Source: Microbacterium terrisoli
GTDB taxonomy: Bacteria > Actinomycetota > Actinomycetes > Actinomycetales > Microbacteriaceae
DNA length: 64,000 nt
NCBI RefSeq assembly: GCF_030866805.1
Contig: NZ_CP133019.1
Span: 3,100,001-3,164,000 of the forward strand
Reading direction: 5' to 3'
Shown here one piece after another: positions 1-7,706 of the stretch (position 1 is its first letter; the number at the start of each line of letters is the position of its first letter). The translations under genes were made by a program, and so were the position numbers. The notes under the pieces are model-generated. The model saw only the letters and a program-made list of their open reading frames with translations. It was not told the DNA's origin and ran no database searches.

Positions 1-566
1 GGGGCGATCGTGCACACCCGGATGCCGTAGCGGGCGAGTTCGCGGGCGATGGGCAGCGTCATCGAGTGGATGCCGCCCTTGCTGGCCGAATACGCCGGCT
101 GGCCGATCTGACCGTCGAACGCCGCGACGCTTGCGGTGTTGACGATCACTCCGCGGTCGCCGCCGGCGGTCGGGTCGGTCTTGCTCATCACGGCCGATGC
201 CTGTGCGATGACGTTGTAGGTGCCGATCAGGTTCACCTGGATGATCTTGACGAATGCGGCCAACGGCGACGGGTTGCCCTCGCGGTTGAGGACCTTCGCC
301 GGCGGCGCGATGCCGGCGCAATTGATCACGACCCGCAGCGGGCCGGCCGTGGCGGCGACCTGCACGGCGGCGGCGACCTGCTCGGGGTCGGTGACGTCAG
401 CGGGGGCGAAAGCGCCGCCCAGTTCGGCTGCGACCTGCTCGCCCGCCGAGGCCGGCAGGTCCACGATCGTGACGTGGGCGCCGGCGGCGGCCAGGCGCCG
501 GGCGGTAGCACGTCCCAGTCCGCTTGCGCCACCGGTGACGAGGGCGGATGCTCCCGTGATCTCCAT
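1..566 (-). CDS. SDR-family dehydrogenase, 3-hydroxyacyl-CoA dehydrogenase-like (C-terminus outside window)
   Basis: NAD(P)-dependent short-chain dehydrogenase/reductase. About 188 N-terminal residues are visible; the rest lies beyond the left edge. The N-terminus carries the Rossmann glycine motif TGGASGLG. Further on are the NAG-like segment INCAG, the catalytic serine in NTASVAA, and the YSASK tyrosine-lysine pair. The text after YSASK (GGIHSMTLPIARELA) resembles the type-10 17-beta-hydroxysteroid / 3-hydroxyacyl-CoA dehydrogenase branch, so a role in fatty acid or branched-chain acyl-CoA oxidation is likely but not proven. The start ATG is preceded by GGAGAAC, a usable ribosome binding site. 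The neighbour on the other strand is divergent. Confidence 0.85.
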   Translation of the reverse strand, partial: MEITGASALVTGGASGLGRATARRLAAAGAHVTIVDLPASAGEQVAAELGGAFAPADVTDPEQVAAAVQVAATAGPLRVVINCAGIAPPAKVLNREGNPSPLAAFVKIIQVNLIGTYNVIAQASAVMSKTDPTAGGDRGVIVNTASVAAFDGQIGQPAYSASKGGIHSMTLPIARELARYGIRVCTIA

Positions 567-594
567 GCGTTCTCCTTCGAACCCGCCGGCAGGA

Positions 595-631
595 CCGGCT
601 TCGACATTCCGGCTGCGCCGGCTTCGACATT
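595..631. repeat. Pair of 14-bp direct repeats upstream of the SDR gene
   Basis: The 14-mer CCGGCTTCGACATT occurs at 595-608 and again at 618-631, 23 bp apart (about two helical turns), roughly 30 bp upstream of the SDR start codon. Such an arrangement fits tandem operator half-sites but could equally be a chance or slipped duplication. No regulator can be assigned. Confidence 0.35.
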
Positions 632-719
632 GAGTGCCAGCATACGCGGGACTCGGTGCCAGCTTGTGCGTCATCGGCACCTGTGCCCAGAGTAGCCCGG
701 GCGGGTGTTGACTGGGAGC

Positions 720-1067
720 ATGGAGATTCGGGTGAAGCGCGTCTACGACGAGCCGGCCGCATCCGACGGGTTCCGCGTGCTGGTGGACCGGTTGTGGCCG
801 CGCGGGCTGTCGAAGGAGAAGGCCGACATCGACCTGTGGGACAAGGACGTCGCCCCCAGCGGCGAACTGCGCAAGGCGTTCCATCACAAAGACCTGCCGC
901 ACGACGAGTTCGAGAAGGCCTACACGGCTGAGCTGGCCGACAACCAGGCCGCCCTGGCATCGCTGCGCGAGCAGATCGCCGGGCACGACGTGGTCACACT
1001 GCTGTTCAGCTCACACGACGAGCAGCACACCCACGCCGGGCTGCTGCGCGACGCGCTTCAGGGCTGA
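720..1067 (+). CDS. DUF488 family protein
   Basis: Small cytoplasmic protein of 115 residues belonging to the DUF488 family, whose biochemical role is not settled. The typical N-terminal signature is visible: a beta strand IRVKRVYDE followed by FRVLVDRLWPRGLSKEKA and LWDKDVAPS. The C-terminal part has the strand VVTLLFSSHDEQHTHA, which normally completes the fold. I start at the ATG at 720, preceded by GGGAGC; an upstream in-frame start at 705 is possible but adds only five residues without a better ribosome binding site. Length is normal for the family. It stands alone between a divergent SDR gene and a convergent nuclease gene. Confidence 0.85.
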   Translation: MEIRVKRVYDEPAASDGFRVLVDRLWPRGLSKEKADIDLWDKDVAPSGELRKAFHHKDLPHDEFEKAYTAELADNQAALASLREQIAGHDVVTLLFSSHDEQHTHAGLLRDALQG

Positions 1068-1172
1068 GCCCGCGCCGGGTCGGGTCGGGTTCGGTCGAGT
1101 CAACGCGAGCGTGCGGCGGATGTCTGCGCACCGCGGCGAGGTGGTGCGTGCAGCGGGTGGTGTGCGACCGAC

Positions 1173-2225
1173 TCAGGCAGCCCGCCAGCGCGCACGGGTG
1201 GTACCCGCTTTGATCGAGCAGGTCATCGGCGTTCCCTTCACCGTGACGCCGGTCGCCCCGACCGGACTGCAGAACGCCCCGGGATGCACGACCTTCGGAC
1301 TGGCCGGTGCCGACGTGGCCGGCGCCGACGTGGCTGGTGCCGACGTGACCGGCGCCGGGACGGGTGCGGTGCCCACCGCATCCGGCATCAGCGCGATCGT
1401 GCCCGCGGTGGCCGGTTTCTGCGCCGGGCAGGTCTGCAGGATCCGGGTCATGGCGTCGCGCTCGGGCGCGGTCACCCACAGGCGGTACTTCGCCTTGACC
1501 GTGATCTGACGTGCGACGTAGGAGCACCGATAGCCCTTGGCAGGCGGCAGCCAGGTCGCGGCATCCCCTGCGCTCTTCTGCTCATTGACCCGGCCCGTCA
1601 CCGCGAGAAGGTTCAGCGGATCGTTGGCCAGCTCTTCGCGCTGGACCTGGCTCAGCTGCTGCGCGCCCTTCTGCCACGCGTCCATCAGGGCCACGACGTG
1701 GTCGATCTGAACGGCGTTGGACGTGCCGCGTCCGCGCTGGAACGTGACCGTGGTCCCTGTGTACGGATCGTGCAGTGTGCCGGTGAGCACAAGGCAGCCG
1801 TGCGTGCCGGCCTTGATCGTGACGTGCGTCAGGTCACGGCGCAGGATGTCGTTTCGGGTGTCGCAGCCGTTGCGGTCGACGTCCTTCCACGCCTGCCCGA
1901 ACACGACGGGCCGGTCATAGCCGGTCTTGGGTGCGCGGCCCTTCACCGGCAGCGTCTGCAGCAGCGCCAGGGCGGTTCCCGTCGTCGCCGGCGGTCGCGC
2001 CGACGGGGTGCGCACCGGCGTCGGCGTGGCAGTGGATGCCGTCGGCATGGCGGTGGGCGTCGCACCGGCGCTCTGCGTGCTCGACGAGGCTTCTGCGAGC
2101 CTCGACGGCGCCGTTCCCGGTGCGCCCGAACCCGTATTGGCGACGCCGATGGCCAGCGCCACGGCGAACACGCCGACACCCACCCAGACGACAGGACGCC
2201 GCCAGAACCGCTTCTTCACAGTCAC
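1173..2225 (-). CDS. Secreted or membrane-anchored HNH-family (DUF1524-like) nuclease
   Basis: About 350 residues. A basic N-terminus (VKKRFWRR) leads into a single hydrophobic segment (about 11-28), so the protein is exported or anchored. A Ser/Thr/Pro/Ala-rich linker follows (about 40-85). The catalytic region has NGCDTRND (about 119-126), the IDHVVAL His motif (H176), NDPLNLLAV (N205) and a later NxxxK pair, the usual layout of HNH nucleases of the DUF1524 type. After a second Ala/Pro/Thr linker, the C-terminus (HPGAFC...RARWR) looks like a small cysteine-containing cell-wall or calcium-associated module. The start is uncertain: in-frame GTGs at 2225, 2219 and 2243 and ATGs at 2300 and 2396 are possible. 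I prefer the GTG just before the basic region. Substrate unknown. Confidence 0.8.
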   Translation of the reverse strand: MTVKKRFWRRPVVWVGVGVFAVALAIGVANTGSGAPGTAPSRLAEASSSTQSAGATPTAMPTASTATPTPVRTPSARPPATTGTALALLQTLPVKGRAPKTGYDRPVVFGQAWKDVDRNGCDTRNDILRRDLTHVTIKAGTHGCLVLTGTLHDPYTGTTVTFQRGRGTSNAVQIDHVVALMDAWQKGAQQLSQVQREELANDPLNLLAVTGRVNEQKSAGDAATWLPPAKGYRCSYVARQITVKAKYRLWVTAPERDAMTRILQTCPAQKPATAGTIALMPDAVGTAPVPAPVTSAPATSAPATSAPASPKVVHPGAFCSPVGATGVTVKGTPMTCSIKAGTTRARWRAA

Positions 2226-2404
2226 CCCGGGGCGCCTGCGCACCCGCCGTTCCCCGGCTCGGATCCCAGCACCCGAACCACCACCGATATTCTCCCGCAT
2301 CCAGGGTCGGATGTCGCACCACATGCGGTTCCCCCACATGCACAGTTTGTGCGTTCTCGACGGGCCGGCCTCCCCGGAAGCACCCGCCGCCGGCACCCGG
2401 CAGG

Positions 2405-3139
2405 ATGGAACCCGTGAGCATTCCCCTCGCCCCGGTGCCGGTCCCCGCGGCCGTGCGCGCGCTCGCGCGCGGCGCGCAGCTCGAGCCGGTGTGGCGCAAC
2501 GAGCTGGGCGGCATCACCTTCCGCACCGGCGACAGACGCTACATCAAGTGGGGGCCGCGGCATCCCGAACTCGATGTCGCCGCCGAGGCCGAACGGCTGG
2601 CGTGGGCCGCGCGGTTCACGCCGGTGCCGCGCGTGCTCGACGTCGGCGGCGACTCGACCCACACGTGGCTCGTGACCGCCGCGATCGACGGGCGCTCTGC
2701 GGTCGACCCGCGCTGGATCGCCGACCCGGCCACGGCCGCGCGCGCGGTCGGACGGGGGCTTCGGGCCCTGCACGATGCCCTGCCTGTCGACGAGTGTCCG
2801 TTCGATTGGGGCGTCCAGCAGCGGATTCAGGATGCCACGGCCCGCGGCATCCTCGTCCCCGACGCGCTGCGCACTCCCCCGCCCGTCGACGTCCTCGTCG
2901 TGTGCCACGGCGACGCGTGCTGTCCGAACACGCTGCTCGACGACGCCGGCGAGCCGATCGCGCACGTCGACCTGGGCGGGCTGGGCCTGGCCGACCGCTG
3001 GGCGGACATCGCGGCGGCGTCCATGAGCACCGAGTGGAACTACGGTCCGGGCTGGGAGGACGCGCTCATCGAGGCATACGGCGTCGCCCCCGACCGCGAG
3101 CGCTTGGCGTACTACCGCGACCTGTGGAACGCGACGTGA
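2405..3139 (+). CDS. Aminoglycoside phosphotransferase (APH(3')-like) family protein
   Basis: Kinase-fold phosphotransferase of 244 residues. Visible are the putative ATP lysine in YIKWG (K48), the glutamate in the following helix (AAEAER), the Brenner-type catalytic motif CHGDACCPN (D170, N175) and the metal-binding aspartate in HVDLGG (D189). Length and motif order match APH(3')-type enzymes, which phosphorylate hydroxyl groups of aminoglycosides. Many chromosomal members of this family have other or unknown small-molecule substrates, so resistance should not be assumed. Starts are ATG 2405 or GTG 2414, both in frame; neither has a strong ribosome binding site. It is monocistronic and convergent with ecfT. 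Confidence 0.82.
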   Translation: MEPVSIPLAPVPVPAAVRALARGAQLEPVWRNELGGITFRTGDRRYIKWGPRHPELDVAAEAERLAWAARFTPVPRVLDVGGDSTHTWLVTAAIDGRSAVDPRWIADPATAARAVGRGLRALHDALPVDECPFDWGVQQRIQDATARGILVPDALRTPPPVDVLVVCHGDACCPNTLLDDAGEPIAHVDLGGLGLADRWADIAAASMSTEWNYGPGWEDALIEAYGVAPDRERLAYYRDLWNAT

Positions 3140-3184
3140 CCGAACTGTCGCGGCCCGCGGTGTGCACACGAGCGGGGATGTTCT

Positions 3185-3223
3185 CGACACGCCGGGGTGG
3201 GATGCTGGGGTGACGGCGTGTCG
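3185..3223. terminator. Hairpin between convergent phosphotransferase and ecfT genes
   Basis: Nine-bp perfect arms CGACACGCC (3185-3193) and GGCGTGTCG (3215-3223) enclose a 21-nt loop between two converging genes. There is no clear T-run, so this is a candidate bidirectional terminator only. Confidence 0.35.
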
Positions 3224-3278
3224 GCCACGATCCCCGCAGCTGTGCCCGGCGACCGCCGGGTCCGGTGCCGACCGGAGC

Positions 3279-4088
3279 TCAGGACCAGACGAAGCGGAAC
3301 GTCCCGGCCCAGACGGCGGCGGCCAGTGCCACCGCAATGAGCAGCACGCCGCCGACCACGGCGACGGCATCGCGTGCGCTCAACGTCGACCGACGCGCCC
3401 ACGTGCGCGTGCCGGGGGCGCCGAAGCCGCGGGCTTCCATCGCGGTGGCCAGCGTGGTCCCGCGGCGCACGGCGAACACGAGCAGCACGAACGCCATCGA
3501 GAAGAACCGCCGGATGACTCCGCGGTCGCCGACGCCGCGCGCGCGGCGCGCAAGCTGCATCGACCGCCAGTCCTCCAGGAACAGCCCGAGTGTGCGCGTG
3601 CCGGCCAGCACGCCGAGCACGAACCGCGTCGGCAGGTGCACGATCTGGGCGAGGGCGGCCGCAAGCTCGATCGGGTCGGTGCGCCCGAACAGCAGGATCG
3701 TCGGCAGCGCCAGGGCCAGCACGCGAAGGCTCACGGCGACGGCGAGCGCGATCGACGCATCGCTGATCGTGGCGTGCCAGAACGACCAATAGACCGTTCC
3801 GCCGGGATCGGCGTACAGCAGCATGCTGACGCCGGCGATCGGAGCCGCCAGCAGCACGGGCAGCAGCCGCAGCAGCACGGTGCGCAGTCTGATGCCGGTC
3901 AGCGGCACGCACAGCACCTGCAGGGCGACGGCGACCACGGCGCTGACGGGGTCGATCGAGGCCAGCAGCGGCACCGACAGGATCAGCGCCAGCAGCAGCT
4001 TCGTGGCCGGGTTGACACCGTCGAGCCAGGCCCGCGGTGCCTCGCCCCGTCTCTCGGCCGTCTTCGCGCGCTCGGTCACCGCACTCAT
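3279..4088 (-). CDS. ykoC: ECF transporter transmembrane component EcfT (YkoC-type)
   Basis: Integral membrane coupling protein of an energy-coupling-factor vitamin importer, 269 residues with about six hydrophobic segments. The two cytoplasmic coupling motifs contacting the ATPases are visible as ARRARG (180-185) and AMEARG (216-221), each on a long amphipathic helix, as required for EcfT proteins. The start overlaps the stop of the ATPase gene by 4 bp, so the two are translationally coupled. With the upstream YkoE-type substrate protein and the TPP riboswitch, it forms a complete thiamine or hydroxymethylpyrimidine importer. The symbol is by analogy to Bacillus ykoC. Confidence 0.9.
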   Translation of the reverse strand: MSAVTERAKTAERRGEAPRAWLDGVNPATKLLLALILSVPLLASIDPVSAVVAVALQVLCVPLTGIRLRTVLLRLLPVLLAAPIAGVSMLLYADPGGTVYWSFWHATISDASIALAVAVSLRVLALALPTILLFGRTDPIELAAALAQIVHLPTRFVLGVLAGTRTLGLFLEDWRSMQLARRARGVGDRGVIRRFFSMAFVLLVFAVRRGTTLATAMEARGFGAPGTRTWARRSTLSARDAVAVVGGVLLIAVALAAAVWAGTFRFVWS

Positions 4089-5551
4089 CGGGCCACCGCC
4101 TCTGCGGCCGCCAGCTGCAGCCGCTGCCCGCCCAGGTGCCGGGCGACGGCCTCGTCATGGGTGACCGCCACGACGGCGGTGCCGCGTGCGATCTCGTCCT
4201 GCAGCAGCTGGACGAGCGAGATCCAGCCGCGGCGGTCCTGACCGAAGGTGGGCTCGTCGAGCACGACGACGCGGGGGCCGGTGGCCAGCACGGTCCCCAC
4301 CGACAGACGGCGCTTCTGTCCGCCCGACAGCGTGAACGGGTTCGCACGGGCGAGGGCGTGCAGCCCGAGCCGTTCGAGCAGGTCGTCGACGACACCGGTC
4401 ACGGCCGCGGCGCCGAACCCGAGCGCCCGCGGACCGACTGCCAGTTCGTCGCGCACGGTTTGGGTGAGGAACTGATGCTCGGGCTCTTGGAACACGGTGC
4501 CGATGCGGGTCAGCAGCTCACGCGAGCGCCATTGCGAAGGCCGTCGCCCGCGCGCGCCCGCCAGCGCGGCGGATGAGACCACCTCGCCGGCGAACTCCGG
4601 CAGCAGCCCGGCCAGCGTCAGCGCGAGCGTGGACTTGCCGATGCCGTTGGGCCCGGTGACGACGGTCGCAGCGCCCCCGGACACGTCGAACGTGAGATCA
4701 CCGCGCACCGGTGTGCGTCGATCCCGCGACACCGCCAGCCGGCGCGCCGACAGCAGAGGCTGCGCGTCGGCCGGGGCCCCCGCCGCGAGCTCGGGCAGGT
4801 CGATACCGCGCCCCGGCACCCACACTCCCGCCGCGGCCAGCGCATCGCCCTGCGCGGCGAAGACCTCGTCCGGCGCGCCGTCGGCGAGCACTCCGCCGGC
4901 GGCGTCGAGCACGATCACGCGCGTCATCAGGCCCGCCCAGACCTCGGTGCGGTGCTCGATGACCACCAGTGTCGACCCGGTCGCCGCGACCGCGCGTGCC
5001 ACGGCATCCCGCACCTCGCCGACGCCGGTCGGATCGAGATTGGCGGTCGGTTCGTCCATCAGCAGCACTCCGGGCCGCATGGCCAGCACCCCGGCGATCG
5101 CCAGCCGCTGCTTCTGCCCGCCCGACAGCTGAGCGGTAGCACGGTCCAGCGGCACGTCGAGCCCGACGTCATCGAGCGCCTCGGCGACGCGGGAGGGGAT
5201 CTCGGATGCCGGCACCCCGAGGTTCTCGCACCCGAAGGCGACGTCGTCGCCCACCCGCGACAGCACGACCCCGGCATCCGGGTCCTGCAGCACGAGCCCC
5301 ACTCGGCCGCGCTGGCTCTGCGCGGGTGCGCCGTCCACGAGCATGCGGCCGCTCAGCTCCCCCTCGTCGGCGCCGCCGAGCAGCCCCGCGATGCCCAGCA
5401 GCAGCGTCGACTTGCCGGCACCGGACGCCCCCAGCAGCAGCACCCGCTCGCCGGGTTCTATCGTGAACGTGACGTCACGGACGGCGGGTGCCTTGCGGCC
5501 GGCGTAGCGCCAGCCCCACCCCGTCGCCTCGACGCGCGCCGGACGGGTCAC
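4085..5551 (-). CDS. ykoD: ECF transporter duplicated ATPase (YkoD-type)
   Basis: Cytoplasmic ATPase of 488 residues made of two fused ABC domains. Domain 1 has Walker A GASGAGKS (41-48), signature LSGGQKQ (142-148) and Walker B DEPTANLD. Domain 2 has Walker A GPNGIGKS (300-307), signature LSGGQKR and Walker B DEPTFGQD. In the YkoEDC thiamine-type ECF transporters both ATPase domains are in one chain, as here. It starts at GTG 5551, one base after the ykoE stop codon, with GAGG just upstream, and overlaps ecfT by 4 bp. Expression is therefore expected to follow the TPP riboswitch ahead of ykoE. Confidence 0.92.
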   Translation of the reverse strand: MTRPARVEATGWGWRYAGRKAPAVRDVTFTIEPGERVLLLGASGAGKSTLLLGIAGLLGGADEGELSGRMLVDGAPAQSQRGRVGLVLQDPDAGVVLSRVGDDVAFGCENLGVPASEIPSRVAEALDDVGLDVPLDRATAQLSGGQKQRLAIAGVLAMRPGVLLMDEPTANLDPTGVGEVRDAVARAVAATGSTLVVIEHRTEVWAGLMTRVIVLDAAGGVLADGAPDEVFAAQGDALAAAGVWVPGRGIDLPELAAGAPADAQPLLSARRLAVSRDRRTPVRGDLTFDVSGGAATVVTGPNGIGKSTLALTLAGLLPEFAGEVVSSAALAGARGRRPSQWRSRELLTRIGTVFQEPEHQFLTQTVRDELAVGPRALGFGAAAVTGVVDDLLERLGLHALARANPFTLSGGQKRRLSVGTVLATGPRVVVLDEPTFGQDRRGWISLVQLLQDEIARGTAVVAVTHDEAVARHLGGQRLQLAAAEAVAR

Positions 5552-5552
5552 C

Positions 5553-6188
5553 TCAGACCTCTTCGCGCGCTTCCCGCCCGACCGCGAACCGGCTCAGAGC
5601 TCCCGTCGCGGCCAGCGCCCGCACCAGCATCCACCCCACGACTCCGGCCAGCACCACGGCCGAGATGAGGATCGTGCCCAGGTAGATCAGGTTGAACTCG
5701 ACCGTCTTGAGGATGTTCGGCGACGTGCCGTAGAACAGTTCGAAGATCCAGGCGCCCAGCCCTGCACCGATGCCCGCGAGCACGGCCACCGGCAGGGTGA
5801 ACCGACGATAGAAGAACAGCAGGAAGACGAGCTCCGCGCCCACCCCCTGGGCGATCCCTTCCAGAACGGTCGACACGCCCCAGACGTTGCCGATGAGCAT
5901 CGACACGATCGCGGCGACCACCTCGACCAGCAGGGCGGCCCCGGGCTTTCGGATCACGAGCCCGCCGATGACCCCGCCGATCAGCCAGATGCCCACGGCG
6001 ATGCCGCCGAGCCCCGGCGTCAACGCGTCGGCGGCTTCGAACCAGGCGTAGCCGATCGTGTTCCAGGCCCAGAAGATCAGGCCGACGGCGACACCGAGAA
6101 CGGCGCCCACGACGATGTCGACGACGCGCCACTGAAAACGATGAGCGGATGTCGCGGCCTGAGGCTCTGCGGACACGGATGCGTGCAT
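5553..6188 (-). CDS. ykoE: ECF transporter substrate-binding membrane protein, YkoE family (thiamine/HMP)
   Basis: S-component that binds the vitamin; 211 residues, largely hydrophobic with about five or six membrane spans starting near residue 20 (VVDIVVGAVLGVAVGLIFWAW). Sequence and position match the YkoE family, the thiamine-pathway S-component associated with YkoD and YkoC. The start ATG at 6188 is fixed by GGAAGGAG six to seven bases upstream, which also forms the 3' edge of the TPP aptamer, suggesting control by occlusion of the ribosome binding site. The C-terminus (FAVGREAREEV) is charged and cytoplasmic. Substrate (thiamine or HMP) is inferred from family and riboswitch. Confidence 0.92.
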   Translation of the reverse strand: MHASVSAEPQAATSAHRFQWRVVDIVVGAVLGVAVGLIFWAWNTIGYAWFEAADALTPGLGGIAVGIWLIGGVIGGLVIRKPGAALLVEVVAAIVSMLIGNVWGVSTVLEGIAQGVGAELVFLLFFYRRFTLPVAVLAGIGAGLGAWIFELFYGTSPNILKTVEFNLIYLGTILISAVVLAGVVGWMLVRALAATGALSRFAVGREAREEV

Positions 6189-6189
6189 G

Positions 6190-6285
6190 ATGACTCCTTC
6201 CTGCGCTGGCATGACCCAGATCAGGTTCGACGGTCGAAGCGTGGTCGCTTCCTCTCAGCCCGGCACACCGGACTCCCGTGGTGGT
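6190..6285 (-). promoter_or_regulatory. TPP (thiamine pyrophosphate) riboswitch
   Basis: Reading the minus strand, conserved THI-box blocks appear in order: ACGGGAGTCCGG, then CCGGGCTGAGAGG, a variable helix, then GAACCTGATCTGGGTCATGCC and AGCGCAGGAAGGAG. These match the pyrimidine-sensor (CUGAGA) and pyrophosphate-sensor (ACCUGAUCUGGRUNAUGCCAGCG) halves of the TPP aptamer. The final GGAAGGAG is also the ykoE ribosome binding site, so high TPP should reduce translation of the transporter. Confidence 0.96.
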
Positions 6286-6292
6286 ACCGCTC

Positions 6293-6298
6293 ATTATA
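6293..6298 (-). promoter_or_regulatory. -10 element of the ykoEDC promoter
   Basis: A perfect TATAAT on the minus strand lies just upstream of the TPP aptamer. About 17-18 bp further upstream is a weak -35-like TGTCCA. Transcription would start near the 5' edge of the riboswitch, as expected for a short leader. Confidence 0.6.
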
Positions 6299-6322
6299 GG
6301 CAAGGTCCGATAGCGTGGACAG

Positions 6323-7702
6323 GTGATCTCTGCCGATGCGACGCCCGGCGGACCGACTCGACCTGCAGCGGGTACTGCGCAGGCTCTGAACTGGTGGGAC
6401 GGCGCGTCGCCTACCACCACCGCGACCGCCTCTGCGACCGTCTCGAGCGACGTGTCCAGCACTGCGACTCCGCTGCTGAGCGATCGTCCGCGGCGCTCGC
6501 CACTGCGACCCGGCGTGCTCGTGCCGATCGGACTCGTGCTCGCGCTGCTGCTCGCGTACGGCGTGACGATGGGCGTGTGGCCGCTGACGGCCGTGGAGCC
6601 CACGCTGACGGCGAGTTCGGTGAGCGCTCCGGCCGCGCCGGCGGCATCCCTCACCTGGCCGAAGTCAGGTTTCGCCGCCGCTGCCGTCGAAGGCCTCGGA
6701 ACCACGGTGGCCTCGGCCGACGACCCGGTCACGATGGCGAGCATCACCAAGGTCGTCACGGCCCTGGTCGTGCTCGACCGCATGCCGCTGCAGGTCGGGC
6801 AGAGCGGCCCGACGTACCGCTTCACCTACAGCGACCGCGCCGAGTACTGGCAGTTCCTGCGGCGCAACGAGTCGGCGCTGGACGTGCCGGCCGGCGGCAC
6901 ACTCACCCAGTATCAGCTGTTGGAGGGCATGCTGCTGGGCTCGGCCGGAAACTACGCCACACGCCTGGTCTACAACCTGTGGCCGAGCCCCCAGGCCTTC
7001 TCGTCGGCCGCAGAGCACTGGCTGGCCGCACACCAGATCTCAGGCATCTCGATCACCGACCCGACCGGCATCGACAGCGGCAACCGGGCGACGCCGGCGG
7101 CCCTCATCCGGCTCGCGCACGCCGCGATGGACAATCCGGTGATCGCCGAGATCGTCGCGAAGAAGTCGGTGAAGCTGCCCGGCGCCGGGCTCGTGGACAA
7201 CACCAACAGCCTGATCGGCGACAAGGGAGTCGTGGGTCTGAAGACAGGAACCCTCGACGGCTACAACCTGCTGGTCAGCAAAGACGTGACCGTCGGTGAC
7301 ACGACGGTGCAGATCGACGCGGTGACCCTGCACCAGCCGAACGAGAAGACCCGCAACTCCACGGCCCGCGCACTGCTGGTGCAGGTCGAGAAGCAGCTCG
7401 CGGCCGCTCCCGTGCTGCCGGCCGGCACCACGGTGGGCGTCGTGCGCACCTCCTGGGGCGAGGCGGTGCCGGTCGTGACCTCCGCCGATGCACGCGTCGC
7501 CCTGTGGAACGGCGCCACGTCCACGGCGACGTCCGTCCTGAAGCTCGGCGATCAGCGCGCGAAGGGTGACGTGGTCGGGTCGCTGACGGCGAAAGGGCCG
7601 GTGGATGCCGCAACCGTGCAGGTGATCCTCACCCGAGACGTCGACGGCCCCGACCTGTGGTGGCGGCTGACCCACCCGGTCGAGCTGCTCGGCATCGGCT
7701 GA
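6323..7702 (+). CDS. D-alanyl-D-alanine carboxypeptidase (peptidase S11 family)
   Basis: Membrane-anchored penicillin-binding protein of 459 residues that would trim D-Ala from peptidoglycan stem peptides. A Thr/Ser-rich cytoplasmic N-terminus (about 1-60) precedes one membrane span (about 64-85). The extracellular domain has the acylating motif SITK (S140, K143) and KTGT (K307-G309). The second motif is unusual: SAGN (207-210), with Asn one position later than the classical SxN. Asn displacement could be accommodated or may indicate altered activity. The start is GTG 6323, preceded by GGACAG. It is divergent from the thiamine transporter, with about 130 bp between start codons. Confidence 0.87.
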   Translation: MISADATPGGPTRPAAGTAQALNWWDGASPTTTATASATVSSDVSSTATPLLSDRPRRSPLRPGVLVPIGLVLALLLAYGVTMGVWPLTAVEPTLTASSVSAPAAPAASLTWPKSGFAAAAVEGLGTTVASADDPVTMASITKVVTALVVLDRMPLQVGQSGPTYRFTYSDRAEYWQFLRRNESALDVPAGGTLTQYQLLEGMLLGSAGNYATRLVYNLWPSPQAFSSAAEHWLAAHQISGISITDPTGIDSGNRATPAALIRLAHAAMDNPVIAEIVAKKSVKLPGAGLVDNTNSLIGDKGVVGLKTGTLDGYNLLVSKDVTVGDTTVQIDAVTLHQPNEKTRNSTARALLVQVEKQLAAAPVLPAGTTVGVVRTSWGEAVPVVTSADARVALWNGATSTATSVLKLGDQRAKGDVVGSLTAKGPVDAATVQVILTRDVDGPDLWWRLTHPVELLGIG

Positions 7703-7706
7703 GCCG

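Noticed and set aside
1173..2225. HNH nuclease as homing endonuclease or mobile intron component
   Set aside because: It has a membrane/export segment, linker regions and a wall-type C-terminal module, which fit an exported nuclease rather than an intron-encoded protein.
2405..3139. Acquired aminoglycoside-resistance gene
   Set aside because: The composition is native, no mobile element flanks it, and many chromosomal APH-family kinases have other substrates. Family membership is reported, not resistance.
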